64,000 nt of DNA from JAHJQZ01 sp963675235 (GTDB taxonomy: Bacteria > Pseudomonadota > Alphaproteobacteria > Rhizobiales > Devosiaceae), in assembly GCA_963675235.2 (NCBI GenBank), contig CAXXFU010000002.1, forward strand, positions 310,001 through 374,000, in the 5' to 3' direction. The position numbers and the translations under genes are program-made. This document shows, piece by piece, positions 18,072 to 26,445 of the stretch (position 1 is the first letter of the stretch; the number at the start of each line of letters is the position of its first letter). The notes below the pieces were generated by a model. That model saw only the letters and a program-made list of their open reading frames with translations, was not told the origin of the DNA and searched no databases.

Positions 18072-18875
18072 TCAGCCGCTTTCGGAAAGCAGATCGTCGG
18101 CCATCATGTTGAAGTAGTCGCCGATCAGCTCGTAGCAGATCAGCACCTCGTCATTGTCCGAATCATAGAAGGCATTGGCTTCGCCGCATTGGCTGGCGCG
18201 AATGGTGATCTTTTTCGGCAGGGCGAAGCTGGTGCCGATGTCCTCGGCGGCCATTTCGAGTATCTGCGAGCGCTTGAGGATACGCTCCGCCCAGGCGTAG
18301 TCCTCGCCGCCGTCTTCATAGAGCACAGATATCCCCGCCCTCTGGCCGAGATAGGTGCCAAGAACGGCAACAAGGCTTTGCTCGACCTGGGCGAAATCGT
18401 CGGCGCAACGTTTCTGACGGCCGATGTCCATCTCCATGAGGTCGGCAGCCTCGCGGAACTTGTCGCGATCATTGCCAACCATCATGCAGGTAATGGCATA
18501 GGCGCGCTGCAGATCGAGGCTGTGCTCGTCGTAGAAATCGGCCGTCTCGAACGCCGATACACGTTGATCAGAAAGCATCCAGCCATAGGTCGCGTCGATC
18601 AGCGCCCGGTCGGCGGCGGTGCTCTCGCGGGCGATCAGGGAGTACGCGGCGATATTGTCGACCACGTCCTCCTCCCGTGACAGAACCGGGATGTCGAGTT
18701 GATCGACGAGCATGTGCCCGAGCTCGTGGTAAAGCACGAACCAGGTGTTGTTGATGGCGAATTCGTCGGCCGCATGCACCTGATCGCGGCTGAGGTCTGT
18801 TCCTGCGGACGGGCTGGCGGCCAGTACCCAAAGCACTGTGATAACGGCCAGTTGTCTGCGCGCTGCACGTTTCAT
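18072..18875 (-). CDS. secreted DUF4344 metallopeptidase-like protein, paralogue
   Basis: 267 residues, closely similar along its whole length to the product of the gene at 17103. The stretch ADEFAINNTWFVLYHELGHM is identical in both, as are the four cysteine positions and YDEHSLDLQRAYAITC. The start is uncertain: the ATG at 18875 gives a textbook signal peptide (MKRAARRQ, then LAVITVLWVLAA, cleavage after SPSAG) but no ribosome site, and an ATG at 18893 is possible too. With 135 bases between them, the pair is a tandem gene duplication; the upstream copy here would be transcribed first. Confidence 0.82.
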   Translation of the reverse strand: MKRAARRQLAVITVLWVLAASPSAGTDLSRDQVHAADEFAINNTWFVLYHELGHMLVDQLDIPVLSREEDVVDNIAAYSLIARESTAADRALIDATYGWMLSDQRVSAFETADFYDEHSLDLQRAYAITCMMVGNDRDKFREAADLMEMDIGRQKRCADDFAQVEQSLVAVLGTYLGQRAGISVLYEDGGEDYAWAERILKRSQILEMAAEDIGTSFALPKKITIRASQCGEANAFYDSDNDEVLICYELIGDYFNMMADDLLSESG

Positions 18876-19194
18876 CAGGCACGAGAATGCCATGTTCAGG
18901 GCGATTGGCAAAGCCGTTACGCCTGGCAAAATCCTTTTCCTCCGGGCCCCGGCCGTAGCGAGAGTTCGATGCGGGCAACAAGGGGCACGCAGTAATCCGG
19001 ACCTCATAAGCACAAGATCGCAAATCGATGTTGTTTATCTGACAAAAAACAACGACCGGAGCGAGTCCTAATTTCTATGCGCTATGGAACAAATTTAATT
19101 CCCATCGCTTTTTATGTAAATCAACGCCCGAAACCATTCTTTAAGTTCTTGGGGTATGAAGTAATAGCGGTCATTTTGGGCGCAGAATTCAAAG
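18876..19194. other. divergent intergenic region
   Basis: 319 bases between the DUF4344 gene and the DUF2336 gene, both reading away from it. The right half (19020-19194) is clearly more AT-rich than its surroundings and should hold one or both promoters. A weak inverted repeat GTTGTTT / AAACAAC lies near 19030-19050. No gene is supported. Confidence 0.4.
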
Positions 19195-20265
19195 ATGAGT
19201 GTGTTTTCCAAGCTGAATGAGGTCGACGATGCCGGAAGGCGTCGCGAACTCGCACAAGAAGTTGCAAGTTTGTTCTTTGTTGCCGAAAAGCGTGGCCTTG
19301 AAAGGGGCCAGATCAGCGAGTTCGGGCACATCATGTGCCGGCTACTGGATGCACTGGAAGTCGACGAACGCGTTGATCTTTCGGTCCGGATGTCGGCCTC
19401 CGACCATGCGCCACGCGACCTGGCGATGTCGCTGGCCAGTTCCGAGATCGAAGTCGCGCGCCCGATGCTGACCAGTTCCTGCGTGCTCGGCGAAGACGAT
19501 CTGGTGAGCATCGCCGAGCAAAATGGCACGGGACACCGGCTAGCCATCTCCGAGCGCGAGAATCTGACTGAACGGGTCACCGACACCCTGATCAGCTTCG
19601 AGGAATATGCCGTTATGCGGTCGGTTGCCGGCAACGAGACGGCCCGGATTTCAGAAACCGGCTATTCGACGCTCATCCGCCATTCCTCCGATGACGTCAC
19701 GCTGACCACCTGCCTGGCACGCCGCGTCGACCTGCCGGAAGACGCTGCCAGGAACCTGATGTCGGTGCTGGACGAAGACCAACGCAAGAAAGTTGCTTTG
19801 CTCATCGCCCAGGAAGGCAATACACAGCTCCGGAAGATGGTGGAGATTGCCCGGACCGAAGCCTCGACGTCGAAGATCAGCACCAGTTCGCAGCGCCTGG
19901 AGGGAAAGGCGCTTGCCAGAGAAGTCGAGGCAGGGCGTCGGGAACTTGGCGAGGTCGTGCTCGATCTGGCGCAACACGCCAAGCCTCGCGCCATTGCGTC
20001 ATTGTTTTCCGAGGTGTCGCTTCTGCCCGAGGCCAAGACCTTCGGCGCCTTGGTGAACACCGACAGCGAATTGCTGATGCTGCTGTGCCGCGCCCTCGAG
20101 CTGCCTTTCGGGATTTTCTCGGTTCTCAACGGCCTCAGGAAGCGGACCGTCAAGCTCGAAGGCACAAGGGACAACGAAGATCTTGCGCGCAAATACGAGA
20201 TCGTGTCGGTCGAGCAGGCCCGCAAGACCCTGCGTTTCGTCAACCTGATCGTGAAGGCCAGCTAG
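19195..20265 (+). CDS. DUF2336 domain protein
   Basis: 356-residue, mostly helical cytoplasmic protein with no signal peptide or membrane helix. It fits DUF2336, an alphaproteobacterial family of HEAT-like repeats: note repeated 'L..R.DLP..AA..LM..L....R..VA..I' style units around residues 170-220. Several of these proteins are linked to cell-cycle or motility regulators in other species, but nothing nearby shows that here. It stands alone, with its own AT-rich upstream region and an ATG at 19195 that starts MSVFSKLNE. Confidence 0.8.
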   Translation: MSVFSKLNEVDDAGRRRELAQEVASLFFVAEKRGLERGQISEFGHIMCRLLDALEVDERVDLSVRMSASDHAPRDLAMSLASSEIEVARPMLTSSCVLGEDDLVSIAEQNGTGHRLAISERENLTERVTDTLISFEEYAVMRSVAGNETARISETGYSTLIRHSSDDVTLTTCLARRVDLPEDAARNLMSVLDEDQRKKVALLIAQEGNTQLRKMVEIARTEASTSKISTSSQRLEGKALAREVEAGRRELGEVVLDLAQHAKPRAIASLFSEVSLLPEAKTFGALVNTDSELLMLLCRALELPFGIFSVLNGLRKRTVKLEGTRDNEDLARKYEIVSVEQARKTLRFVNLIVKAS

Positions 20266-20389
20266 AGCATTCCCGGCAAGACCCCTGTGGGTTTTGAAGG
20301 TCGAGGCCGCGTCCTTCGCTTGAATTCCTGTTTTCCGTCGTCCACATAACCCGATGCCTGCGGAAGCGCGGATGAAAGGGGAGTGGACC

Positions 20390-20827
20390 TTGGACTACAC
20401 CTTGCTGAAAGCCCTGCACGTCGCGGCGGATCTGATCTGGTTCGGCGGCATCGTCCTCAATGGCGTCGTGCTGTCGCTTGTTGCGAAGGCGCCAGGCACC
20501 ATGCCGGAGTCTGCCCTCAGGCATTTCCGCCGCTGGGATCTCTGGGTGTCCAATCCGGCCCAGGGCTTCGCCTGGATTTTCGGCATCTGGCTCATTATCG
20601 ACGGTGGCTGGATATCCAATGGCTGGCTTCCCGATGGCTGGCTCATAGCCAAACTGGGCATCGTGCTTGTGCTTGCCGGCCTCCACGGCAGCCAGTCGGC
20701 GGCGCTGAGAAAGCTCGCCAGCGGCAAGGCGGCAGAGCGGCGAACCGGGATGGTCCGCCATTCGGCGTTGATTGCCGTGATCTGTGCCGTGGCCATTGCG
20801 CTGCAGGTCATCGTCAAGCCGTTCTAG
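20390..20827 (+). CDS. small integral membrane protein, HemJ/CopD-like
   Basis: About 145 residues with four hydrophobic segments. The N-terminal YTLLKALHVAADLIWFGG and the W..W...K pattern after the second helix resemble the CopD/HemJ membrane superfamily, in which the histidine in helix 1 can bind haem or metal. This is a weak family call. The start is chosen as TTG at 20390 because a strong AAAGGGGAG site lies 6 bases upstream of it; in-frame ATGs at 20354 and 20372 have no ribosome site. It stands 124 bases after the DUF2336 gene. Confidence 0.65.
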   Translation: MDYTLLKALHVAADLIWFGGIVLNGVVLSLVAKAPGTMPESALRHFRRWDLWVSNPAQGFAWIFGIWLIIDGGWISNGWLPDGWLIAKLGIVLVLAGLHGSQSAALRKLASGKAAERRTGMVRHSALIAVICAVAIALQVIVKPF

Positions 20828-20991
20828 GTCAGGCACCCGGTCGGGTCCTGAGGGGTAGCGATCCTAACGGGTGCAGCCTGCAGTGCGTGCCGGTGTTTTT
20901 TGCGGATGTTTGAACCTTTGCGAGATGTCCCGCGTCATTCTTGGAAAGAGATGGTGCTCTGCACCAGCCAGGATGAGAGGGGAATTCCGTC

Positions 20992-21405
20992 ATGTCGAAA
21001 ACCAGGATCCAGGGTCTTCTCGCCACGACGTTTCTTGTTATTGCGGCGACATGCGCGACAGCGAATGCAGCCGGCCTGTTCCAGATGAAATCGGGCACGT
21101 TGCGCAATAGCGCCGGCGCCAGTCAGGTCCAGGTCATGCAGCCGGGATCGGCCCATTTCTGTCTGCCAGACGCAGTCTCGCGCCGCGTCGAACTGGCCTA
21201 CGGCAACAGCTCGACCGAATTGTCACCGAGCGGGCAGCAGGCCTTGCGTGGGCTGGCGCAGACGGAATGGGAATCCTGGGTAATGCTTCACCAGGGCCAC
21301 GATTTTTCCAGCCTCGCGATGGCCGCCGATGTTCGCTCAAGGATGGGTTTCAATCAGAACCGGAACCTGTGGTGGATGTCAGTTTCGGCCCGGCCCTGCA
21401 AGTAG
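20992..21405 (+). CDS. small secreted protein
   Basis: 137 residues with a clear signal peptide (about 26 residues, ending TANAAG) and two cysteines in the mature part, one in SAHFCLPD and one in the C-terminal SARPCK, which may pair. No family recognised. The gene at 21527 encodes a similar protein: same AAG-F start after cleavage, a single mid-protein cysteine, and a WW...SA.PC end. Ribosome site GAGGGGAATT is upstream of the ATG. Likely a periplasmic or exported protein of unknown role. Confidence 0.7.
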   Translation: MSKTRIQGLLATTFLVIAATCATANAAGLFQMKSGTLRNSAGASQVQVMQPGSAHFCLPDAVSRRVELAYGNSSTELSPSGQQALRGLAQTEWESWVMLHQGHDFSSLAMAADVRSRMGFNQNRNLWWMSVSARPCK

Positions 21406-21526
21406 CGACGCTCTGCCGTGTCCAAACAGGTGCTGCGCCGGGACGATCGTCGGATGCCCGGGCGCCCACCCGATGGCCGAGAGTTCAGCAATCCGATCTT
21501 TCGAGATCTCAACTCAGGAGATGACC

Positions 21527-21952
21527 ATGATGTGCAGCAAGTCCACTCACCTGATCGCGTTGGCGTTCCTGGCGCTCGCAGCGAGCGGCGGCACGGCGAG
21601 TGCGGCCGGTCACTTCGTTCAGATCGCTCCCGGCCTTGTTCCCAACAACAATTTTGCCGGGCAGGTGCAGACCGCCCCGTCCGTGCAAGTTCACGCCTGT
21701 CACACTGGCCGATGGTACGGCAAGGCCGAATTGTACGAGGACATGGTGGGCGTGCCGGTGACGACGCCGGACTGGGTGAAGAACAAGCTACTGCCCGTGG
21801 CGCTTCACAATTGGCAGGACGCCATCAATCGCGATCTCGGCAGCGCATGGATGAATCCGGGCATCGCCCTGAGGGTCGAGAGCCAGGTGCAGTATGATGG
21901 CGTGCGACACGTCTGGTGGGCCAACTGGTCCGCCATCCCATGCAGGCAATAA
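21527..21952 (+). CDS. small secreted protein, related to the preceding one
   Basis: 141 residues with a signal peptide ending near SAAG (residue 25) and two cysteines flanking the mature domain (VHACHTG and AIPCRQ). It shares the cysteine placement and the WWaN-type tail with the upstream gene, so the two are probably diverged tandem copies. Start choice: CAGGAG directly precedes an ATG at 21521, too close to be used, so the ATGs at 21527 or 21530 fit the ribosome spacing better. Function unknown. Confidence 0.7.
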   Translation: MMCSKSTHLIALAFLALAASGGTASAAGHFVQIAPGLVPNNNFAGQVQTAPSVQVHACHTGRWYGKAELYEDMVGVPVTTPDWVKNKLLPVALHNWQDAINRDLGSAWMNPGIALRVESQVQYDGVRHVWWANWSAIPCRQ

Positions 21953-21983
21953 GGCGGAGCGGACCCCGGTGCTTCGGCTGGCG

Positions 21984-22403
21984 CTAGCCCGGCTGCCAAT
22001 CCGGCGCGGCCATCTCGAAGCCGGCAAACTCGAAGCCGGGCGCGACCGTGCAGCCGACAAGCGTCCACGCGCCCGTCGGCTCGGCCGCCTGCCAATGGCG
22101 CTTGGGCACAACGATCTGGGGTAGGGCGCCACCGGCGATGTCCGGGCCGAGGATCAGCATCTCGGTCCAGTGCCCGTCCGACGAGATGCTGAGTTCGAGC
22201 GGCGAGCCGGCGTAGAAATGCCAGACTTCCGCTGCGTCGACCCGGTGCCAGTGCGAACGATCACCTTTTTCCAGAAGATAATAGATCGCCGTCGAGACGG
22301 CGCGGCCGTCGCGCATATCGGTGTCGCGGAAGCTCTCCTTGAACCAACCGCCCTCGGGGTGGCGCTCCATGCCGAGTTTTTCGATGATGTCCTTCGGGGT
22401 CAT
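21984..22403 (-). CDS. cupin-fold DUF985 protein
   Basis: 139 residues, full length for the DUF985 (Cupin_5) family. The metal-site region is visible as SHWHRVDAAEVWHFYAG (two His, Glu and a later His), preceded by the family start of a helix followed by HPEGGWFKE. Members are small cytoplasmic cupins of mostly unknown function. The ATG at 22403 overlaps the stop of the upstream ABC-F gene as ATGA, so the two are translationally coupled; a longer upstream reading frame is arginine-rich noise. Confidence 0.88.
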   Translation of the reverse strand: MTPKDIIEKLGMERHPEGGWFKESFRDTDMRDGRAVSTAIYYLLEKGDRSHWHRVDAAEVWHFYAGSPLELSISSDGHWTEMLILGPDIAGGALPQIVVPKRHWQAAEPTGAWTLVGCTVAPGFEFAGFEMAAPDWQPG

Positions 22404-24316
22404 TCGTCCGCCTCCGTCGCGTCTTCGGCCTGCTGTGCGGCTTCCGCGTCCTCCAGTTCGGCGCTTTTTTCGAGCCATGTCTCCTCAAGCGCGGCTATTT
22501 CATTGGCAAATCGTGCTTTTTCCTTGCCGAGTCGGATCGCCTCCTCGGGATGCCCGGCATAGAGTGCGGGGTCGGCCAGCCGGCTCTCGACCTTGCTCAA
22601 CTCGGTGTTGAGCCGGCTCATCTTGTCCTCGATCTGGCGGATCTGCTTGCGCAACGGCGCCAGTTTTGCCCGACGTTCGGCGGCGGCCTGGCGCTGTGCC
22701 TTGCGGTCGGAAACGGAACCGGCACCGTTTTTCTGGCTGCCGCCCGAACTCTGGGTACCAGCGACGAGCTGTTTTTCATAGGCTTCCATGTCGCCGTCGA
22801 ACGGCTTGATGGTGCCGTCCTCGGCAATCCAGATCTGGTCGGCCGTGGTCTCGATCAGGTGACGGTCGTGGCTGATGATCAGAACGGCGCCTTCGTAATC
22901 ATTGAGGGCATTGACCAGCGCATCGCGGCTGTCGATGTCGAGATGGTTTGTCGGCTCGTCGAGGATGAGCATGGACGGGCCGGTGAAGGTGATCAAGCCG
23001 AGCAGAAGCCGCGCCCGCTCGCCGCCGGAAAGGTTCTCCGCCGGCGTGTCCATCTTCTCGGTGCTGAGGCCGATCTGGGCGACGCGCGACCGCCGCTGTG
23101 CGTCGGTCGAATCCCACATCAGTTCGTCGACATGCTCGACGGCGCTCAGCTTCGGCTTGAGCAGTTCAAGCTGATGCTGGGCGAAATAGGCCGAGGTGAA
23201 GCCCCGGCCGCGCCTGATCTTGCCGTCCATCGGCTTCAGCTCGCCGACAAGCAGCTTGGCGAAGGTCGACTTGCCATTGCCGTTGACGCCGACCAGTGCG
23301 ATGCGGTCGTCCGGTTCGATCCTCAGGTTCAGCTTTTTGAGAACCGGCTCCTCGGTATAGCCGACCGCCACATTCTCGAAGTCGAGCATCGGCGAGGCCA
23401 TGGCCTTCTTCGGATTGGGGAAGGTGAAGGGCAGGGCGTGCTCTTCGTTCAGCGCTTCGGGCGGGCGCATCTTCTCGATCATCTTCATGCGCGCCTGTGC
23501 CTGCTTGGCCTTGGTGGCCTTGGCGCGGAAGCGGTCGACGAAGCTTTGCAGATGCGCCATGCGCTCGAGCGTCTTTTCCCGGGTTTTGCCGGCGAGTTCG
23601 CGCTGCATGCGGCGGGTGTTCTCGAACGTGTCGTAATTGCCGCGGTAGAAGGTCAGCTTGCCGTTCTCGAGATGAATGATCGAGCTGACGGCGCGATTGA
23701 GCAGGCCGCGGTCGTGGCTGATCATGAAGACCGTGTAGGGATAGGACGCGAGGTAGTTCTCGAGCCAGAGCGTGCCTTCGAGATCGAGATAGTTCGTTGG
23801 CTCGTCGAGCAGCAGCAGGTCCGGCTTGGCGAACAGCACGCCGGCGAGCGCCACGCGCATGCGCCAACCGCCCGAAAGCTCCGAGCACGGTGCTTTCTGC
23901 CGGTCATGGCTGAACCCGAGGCCGCGCAGCACGCTTGATGCGCGCGCCTCGGCGGAGTGGGCGTCGATGTCGATCAGGCGGGTGTGGATTTCGGCGATGC
24001 GGTGGCCGTCGGTGGCGTGCTCGGCCTCGCGCATCAGCCGGTCGCGCTCGCTGTCGGCCTTCAGCACCATGTCGAGCACGCTGTCCGGGCTGGCCGGAGC
24101 CTCCTGCGGCACGGTGCCGACCTTGGCCCTGGGGTGGACCTCGATGTCGCCGTCGTCCGGCAGCATCTCGTGCAGGATCAGGCGGAACAGAGTGGTCTTG
24201 CCCGAACCGTTGCGGCCGACGAATCCCGTCTTGGATCCGGCAGGCAACACCACGCTCGCCTTGTCGAACAGGACGCGCGTGTCGATCTTGTAGACGAGAT
24301 CGGAAATCGTGAGCAT
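22400..24316 (-). CDS. ABC-F family ATPase
   Basis: 638-residue soluble protein with two ATP-binding cassettes and no membrane segment, as in ABC-F proteins that act on ribosomes. First cassette: Walker A GRNGSGKT (34-41), signature LSGGWRMR, Walker B LLLLDEPTNYLD. Second cassette: GVNGNGKST, LSGGERAR, LILDEPTNHLD. The linker is charged and helical (about residues 235-290), and a C-terminal Lys/Glu-rich coiled coil is present. It is closest in layout to YheS/Uup-type proteins; I would not assign resistance. It is divergent from the flavin reductase gene across 297 bases. Confidence 0.93.
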   Translation of the reverse strand: MLTISDLVYKIDTRVLFDKASVVLPAGSKTGFVGRNGSGKTTLFRLILHEMLPDDGDIEVHPRAKVGTVPQEAPASPDSVLDMVLKADSERDRLMREAEHATDGHRIAEIHTRLIDIDAHSAEARASSVLRGLGFSHDRQKAPCSELSGGWRMRVALAGVLFAKPDLLLLDEPTNYLDLEGTLWLENYLASYPYTVFMISHDRGLLNRAVSSIIHLENGKLTFYRGNYDTFENTRRMQRELAGKTREKTLERMAHLQSFVDRFRAKATKAKQAQARMKMIEKMRPPEALNEEHALPFTFPNPKKAMASPMLDFENVAVGYTEEPVLKKLNLRIEPDDRIALVGVNGNGKSTFAKLLVGELKPMDGKIRRGRGFTSAYFAQHQLELLKPKLSAVEHVDELMWDSTDAQRRSRVAQIGLSTEKMDTPAENLSGGERARLLLGLITFTGPSMLILDEPTNHLDIDSRDALVNALNDYEGAVLIISHDRHLIETTADQIWIAEDGTIKPFDGDMEAYEKQLVAGTQSSGGSQKNGAGSVSDRKAQRQAAAERRAKLAPLRKQIRQIEDKMSRLNTELSKVESRLADPALYAGHPEEAIRLGKEKARFANEIAALEETWLEKSAELEDAEAAQQAEDATEADE

Positions 24317-24352
24317 CGGGGCGGATCAGTCCGGGGTGAGCAACGGAGCCGG

Positions 24353-24381
24353 CGCAGTGTTCGATATTTGTGAACACTGCG
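24353..24381. promoter_or_regulatory. perfect 10-bp inverted repeat, candidate operator
   Basis: CGCAGTGTTC at 24353-24362 and GAACACTGCG at 24372-24381 with a 9-base AT-rich spacer. It lies 37 bases upstream of the ABC-F start, in the divergent region with the flavin reductase gene. No T-run follows, so an operator for a dimeric repressor is more likely than a terminator. The cognate regulator is not obvious in this window. Confidence 0.45.
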
Positions 24382-24613
24382 TCACGTCGAATTGAAAGTG
24401 CGTTCAGGCCTTAGCGCACCCTGGCCATGATGTTCAACTGGCGAGGCGCATTGCGCCGGAAAACCTGACTGTAACCGCGAGGTGATCCAGTCACATCCGT
24501 GTTTCCGAGGTGATCCAATGTCTCCGTCGCACCTAATTGTAACTTCTTGATCAACGGCTTGGCTCGCACCAGCTTCATCGAACTCGACCGATGGATCACA
24601 AAGGAGAAACAAA

Positions 24614-25216
24614 GTGTCCAAGCCGAAAATCGCCATTGTCGTTGGCAGCGTACGTGAAGGCCGGTTCGCCGATGCCGCGCTGGAATGGTTCCTGCCGATT
24701 GCCAAGGCCCATTCCGCTCTCGATTTCGAGGTCGTCGACCTCAAGGATTACAATCTGCCCTTCTTCGACGAAGCGACCCCGCCCGGCTATGGCCAGCCCG
24801 CCAAGAACCCGACCGCGCAGAAGTGGCGCGCCAAGCTTGCCGAGTTTGACGGCTATGTCTTCATCACGGCCGAGTACGCGCACGGTCCCTCCGCCGTCCT
24901 CAAGAATGCACTCGACTGGGCCTTCCTCGAATGGAAGAACAAAGCCGTGGCTTTCCTCGGTTATGGCGCCGTCGGCGCTGCCCGCGCCGTCGAACAGCTT
25001 CGCGCCATTGTCGCCGAACTGAACATGGCTTCGGTTCGCCAGGCCGTTCACATCGGCGGTTCGGACATGATGGGCATCTGGATGGAAGGCAAGTCCATCG
25101 CCGATTTCCCCTATTATGTGGACAATGCCAACACCATGCTCGCTGAGCTCACCTGGTGGGCTGCAACCCTCAGGGAAGGCCGGGAGAAGGCCGCTTTGCA
25201 GCAGTCCGCCGCCTGA
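24614..25216 (+). CDS. NAD(P)H-dependent FMN reductase
   Basis: 200-residue flavodoxin-fold protein. The FMN phosphate loop is visible as GSVREGRFAD near residue 11 and the second flavin-binding loop as AEYAHGPSAVLKNALDW around residues 85-101, typical of the NADPH-dependent FMN reductase family. The start is GTG at 24614, eight bases after a good AAGGAG site. The substrate (quinone, azo dye, chromate or free flavin) cannot be told. It converges with the VOC gene after 14 bases. Confidence 0.88.
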   Translation: MSKPKIAIVVGSVREGRFADAALEWFLPIAKAHSALDFEVVDLKDYNLPFFDEATPPGYGQPAKNPTAQKWRAKLAEFDGYVFITAEYAHGPSAVLKNALDWAFLEWKNKAVAFLGYGAVGAARAVEQLRAIVAELNMASVRQAVHIGGSDMMGIWMEGKSIADFPYYVDNANTMLAELTWWAATLREGREKAALQQSAA

Positions 25217-25230
25217 GTGCGGCTGCCGCG

Positions 25231-25602
25231 TCAGCTAGTCTTGCCGATGGGCTTGCCGAACATGATCCGGTGCCCGTCGGCGGTTCTCAGCGCGAATTCG
25301 CGCATGCCCCAGGGTTCGTCGCGGACGGATTTCAGAATTTCGGCGCCAGCTGAATTTACCGCGTCGAAATAGGTATCGATATCGTCTTCGATCATATAGG
25401 CGAAGTAGGAATGATCGCCGGTCTCACCCGGTGGAATGGCGTCGGGGCAATCGCCGGCCATTATGGTGACGTCGCCGCGCACGAAAAAGCGCCATCCCGC
25501 ATCACCGATCTCCTTGATCTCGAAACCCAGTACGTCGCGGTAGTAGGCGAGGGAACGTGTGAGGTCGTTCACGGCGATGACATGATAACTGTTTTTTGGC
25601 AT
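25231..25602 (-). CDS. VOC (glyoxalase/bleomycin-resistance fold) protein
   Basis: 123-residue single-domain protein with the vicinal-oxygen-chelate pattern: HVIAVNDLTRSLAYYRDVLGFEI at the N terminus and EPWGMREFALRTADGHRIMFG near the C terminus. Such proteins are metal enzymes or antibiotic-binding proteins; a residue-level function cannot be assigned. It is divergent from ndk, with 95 bases between the two starts. Confidence 0.85.
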   Translation of the reverse strand: MPKNSYHVIAVNDLTRSLAYYRDVLGFEIKEIGDAGWRFFVRGDVTIMAGDCPDAIPPGETGDHSYFAYMIEDDIDTYFDAVNSAGAEILKSVRDEPWGMREFALRTADGHRIMFGKPIGKTS

Positions 25603-25697
25603 GTGATCCCAGGTCGCTCCCGTTCGACTTGCAGCCGTCAGATATGACGGCTAAAAGCGCGCCAGTTTCAACCCCTCGAAAACCGGACACCAGACAC

Positions 25698-26120
25698 ATG
25701 GCCACCGAGCGCACCTTTTCGATCATCAAACCCGACGCAACCCGACGCAACCTCACCGGCAAGATCATTGCCAAGTTCGAGGAAAACGGCCTGAGGATCG
25801 TCGCCTCCAAGCGTCTGCATATGACCAAGGCCCAGGCTGAGGGCTTTTACGGCGTGCACAAGGGCAAGCCGTTCTTTGACGAGCTGGTTGCCTTCATGAC
25901 CTCCGGCCCGGTCGTTGTTCAGGTTCTGGAAGGCGAGAACGCCATCCTCAAGAACCGCGAGATCATGGGCGCCACCAACCCGGAGAAGGCCGATCCCGGC
26001 ACGATCCGCAAGGAATTCGCCGTTTCCTTTACCGAGAATTCGGTGCATGGCTCCGACGCGCCCGAGACGGCGGCCCAGGAAATCAAGTATTTCTTCTCCG
26101 ACATCGAGATTGTCGGCTGA
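25698..26120 (+). CDS. ndk: nucleoside diphosphate kinase
   Basis: Balances nucleoside triphosphate pools; 140 residues. The phosphorylated residue His117 is in the NSVHGSDAPETA motif and the N terminus shows TFSIIKPDATRRN. The ATG at 25698 gives the normal protein; a longer frame starting at 25596 would run through the divergent promoter region and is not supported. A small membrane protein gene follows after 9 bases. Confidence 0.97.
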   Translation: MATERTFSIIKPDATRRNLTGKIIAKFEENGLRIVASKRLHMTKAQAEGFYGVHKGKPFFDELVAFMTSGPVVVQVLEGENAILKNREIMGATNPEKADPGTIRKEFAVSFTENSVHGSDAPETAAQEIKYFFSDIEIVG

Positions 26121-26129
26121 GGTGAAACC

Positions 26130-26297
26130 ATGAGCCAGCGCGCTCTTTATGCTGTCGTCGCCATCTTGGCCATCGCCGTGATCGTTCTCGGCATTGCCTG
26201 GTACAACGAGGCCAACAGGCCCAAGGGGCTGAATGTCGATTTCGGCAATGGATCGGTGACGATCAACGAAGACGGCATGACGGTCGAAACCGACTAG
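26130..26297 (+). CDS. 55-residue single-pass membrane protein
   Basis: Short gene starting 9 bases after the ndk stop with a GAGGTGAA ribosome site. The product begins MSQRALYAVVAILAIAVIVLG, a transmembrane helix of about 20 residues, followed by a 30-residue polar and acidic tail ending VETD. It is followed by a good intrinsic terminator at 26325, so ndk and this gene seem to form one transcript. I recognise no family; the likely arrangement is N terminus inside, tail in the periplasm. Confidence 0.65.
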   Translation: MSQRALYAVVAILAIAVIVLGIAWYNEANRPKGLNVDFGNGSVTINEDGMTVETD

Positions 26298-26324
26298 GTT
26301 CGACGACAGTTCAACGCCAATCGA

Positions 26325-26346
26325 GGCCGCCTCCGGGCGGCCTTTT
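26325..26346 (+). terminator. intrinsic terminator after ndk and the small membrane gene
   Basis: GGCCGCC stem (26325-26331), loop TCCG, GGCGGCC (26336-26342), then TTTT. It lies 28 bases after the small gene and upstream of the heat-shock gene. Confidence 0.8.
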
Positions 26347-26445
26347 ATTTTGCTTCGAGACCCGGCGAGAATCCTTGAAAACATCGCCGAAACACCTAAC
26401 TCAAATGAAGACACCTGGACGGTTCAGCCTGAAAGGAGTTTGAAA

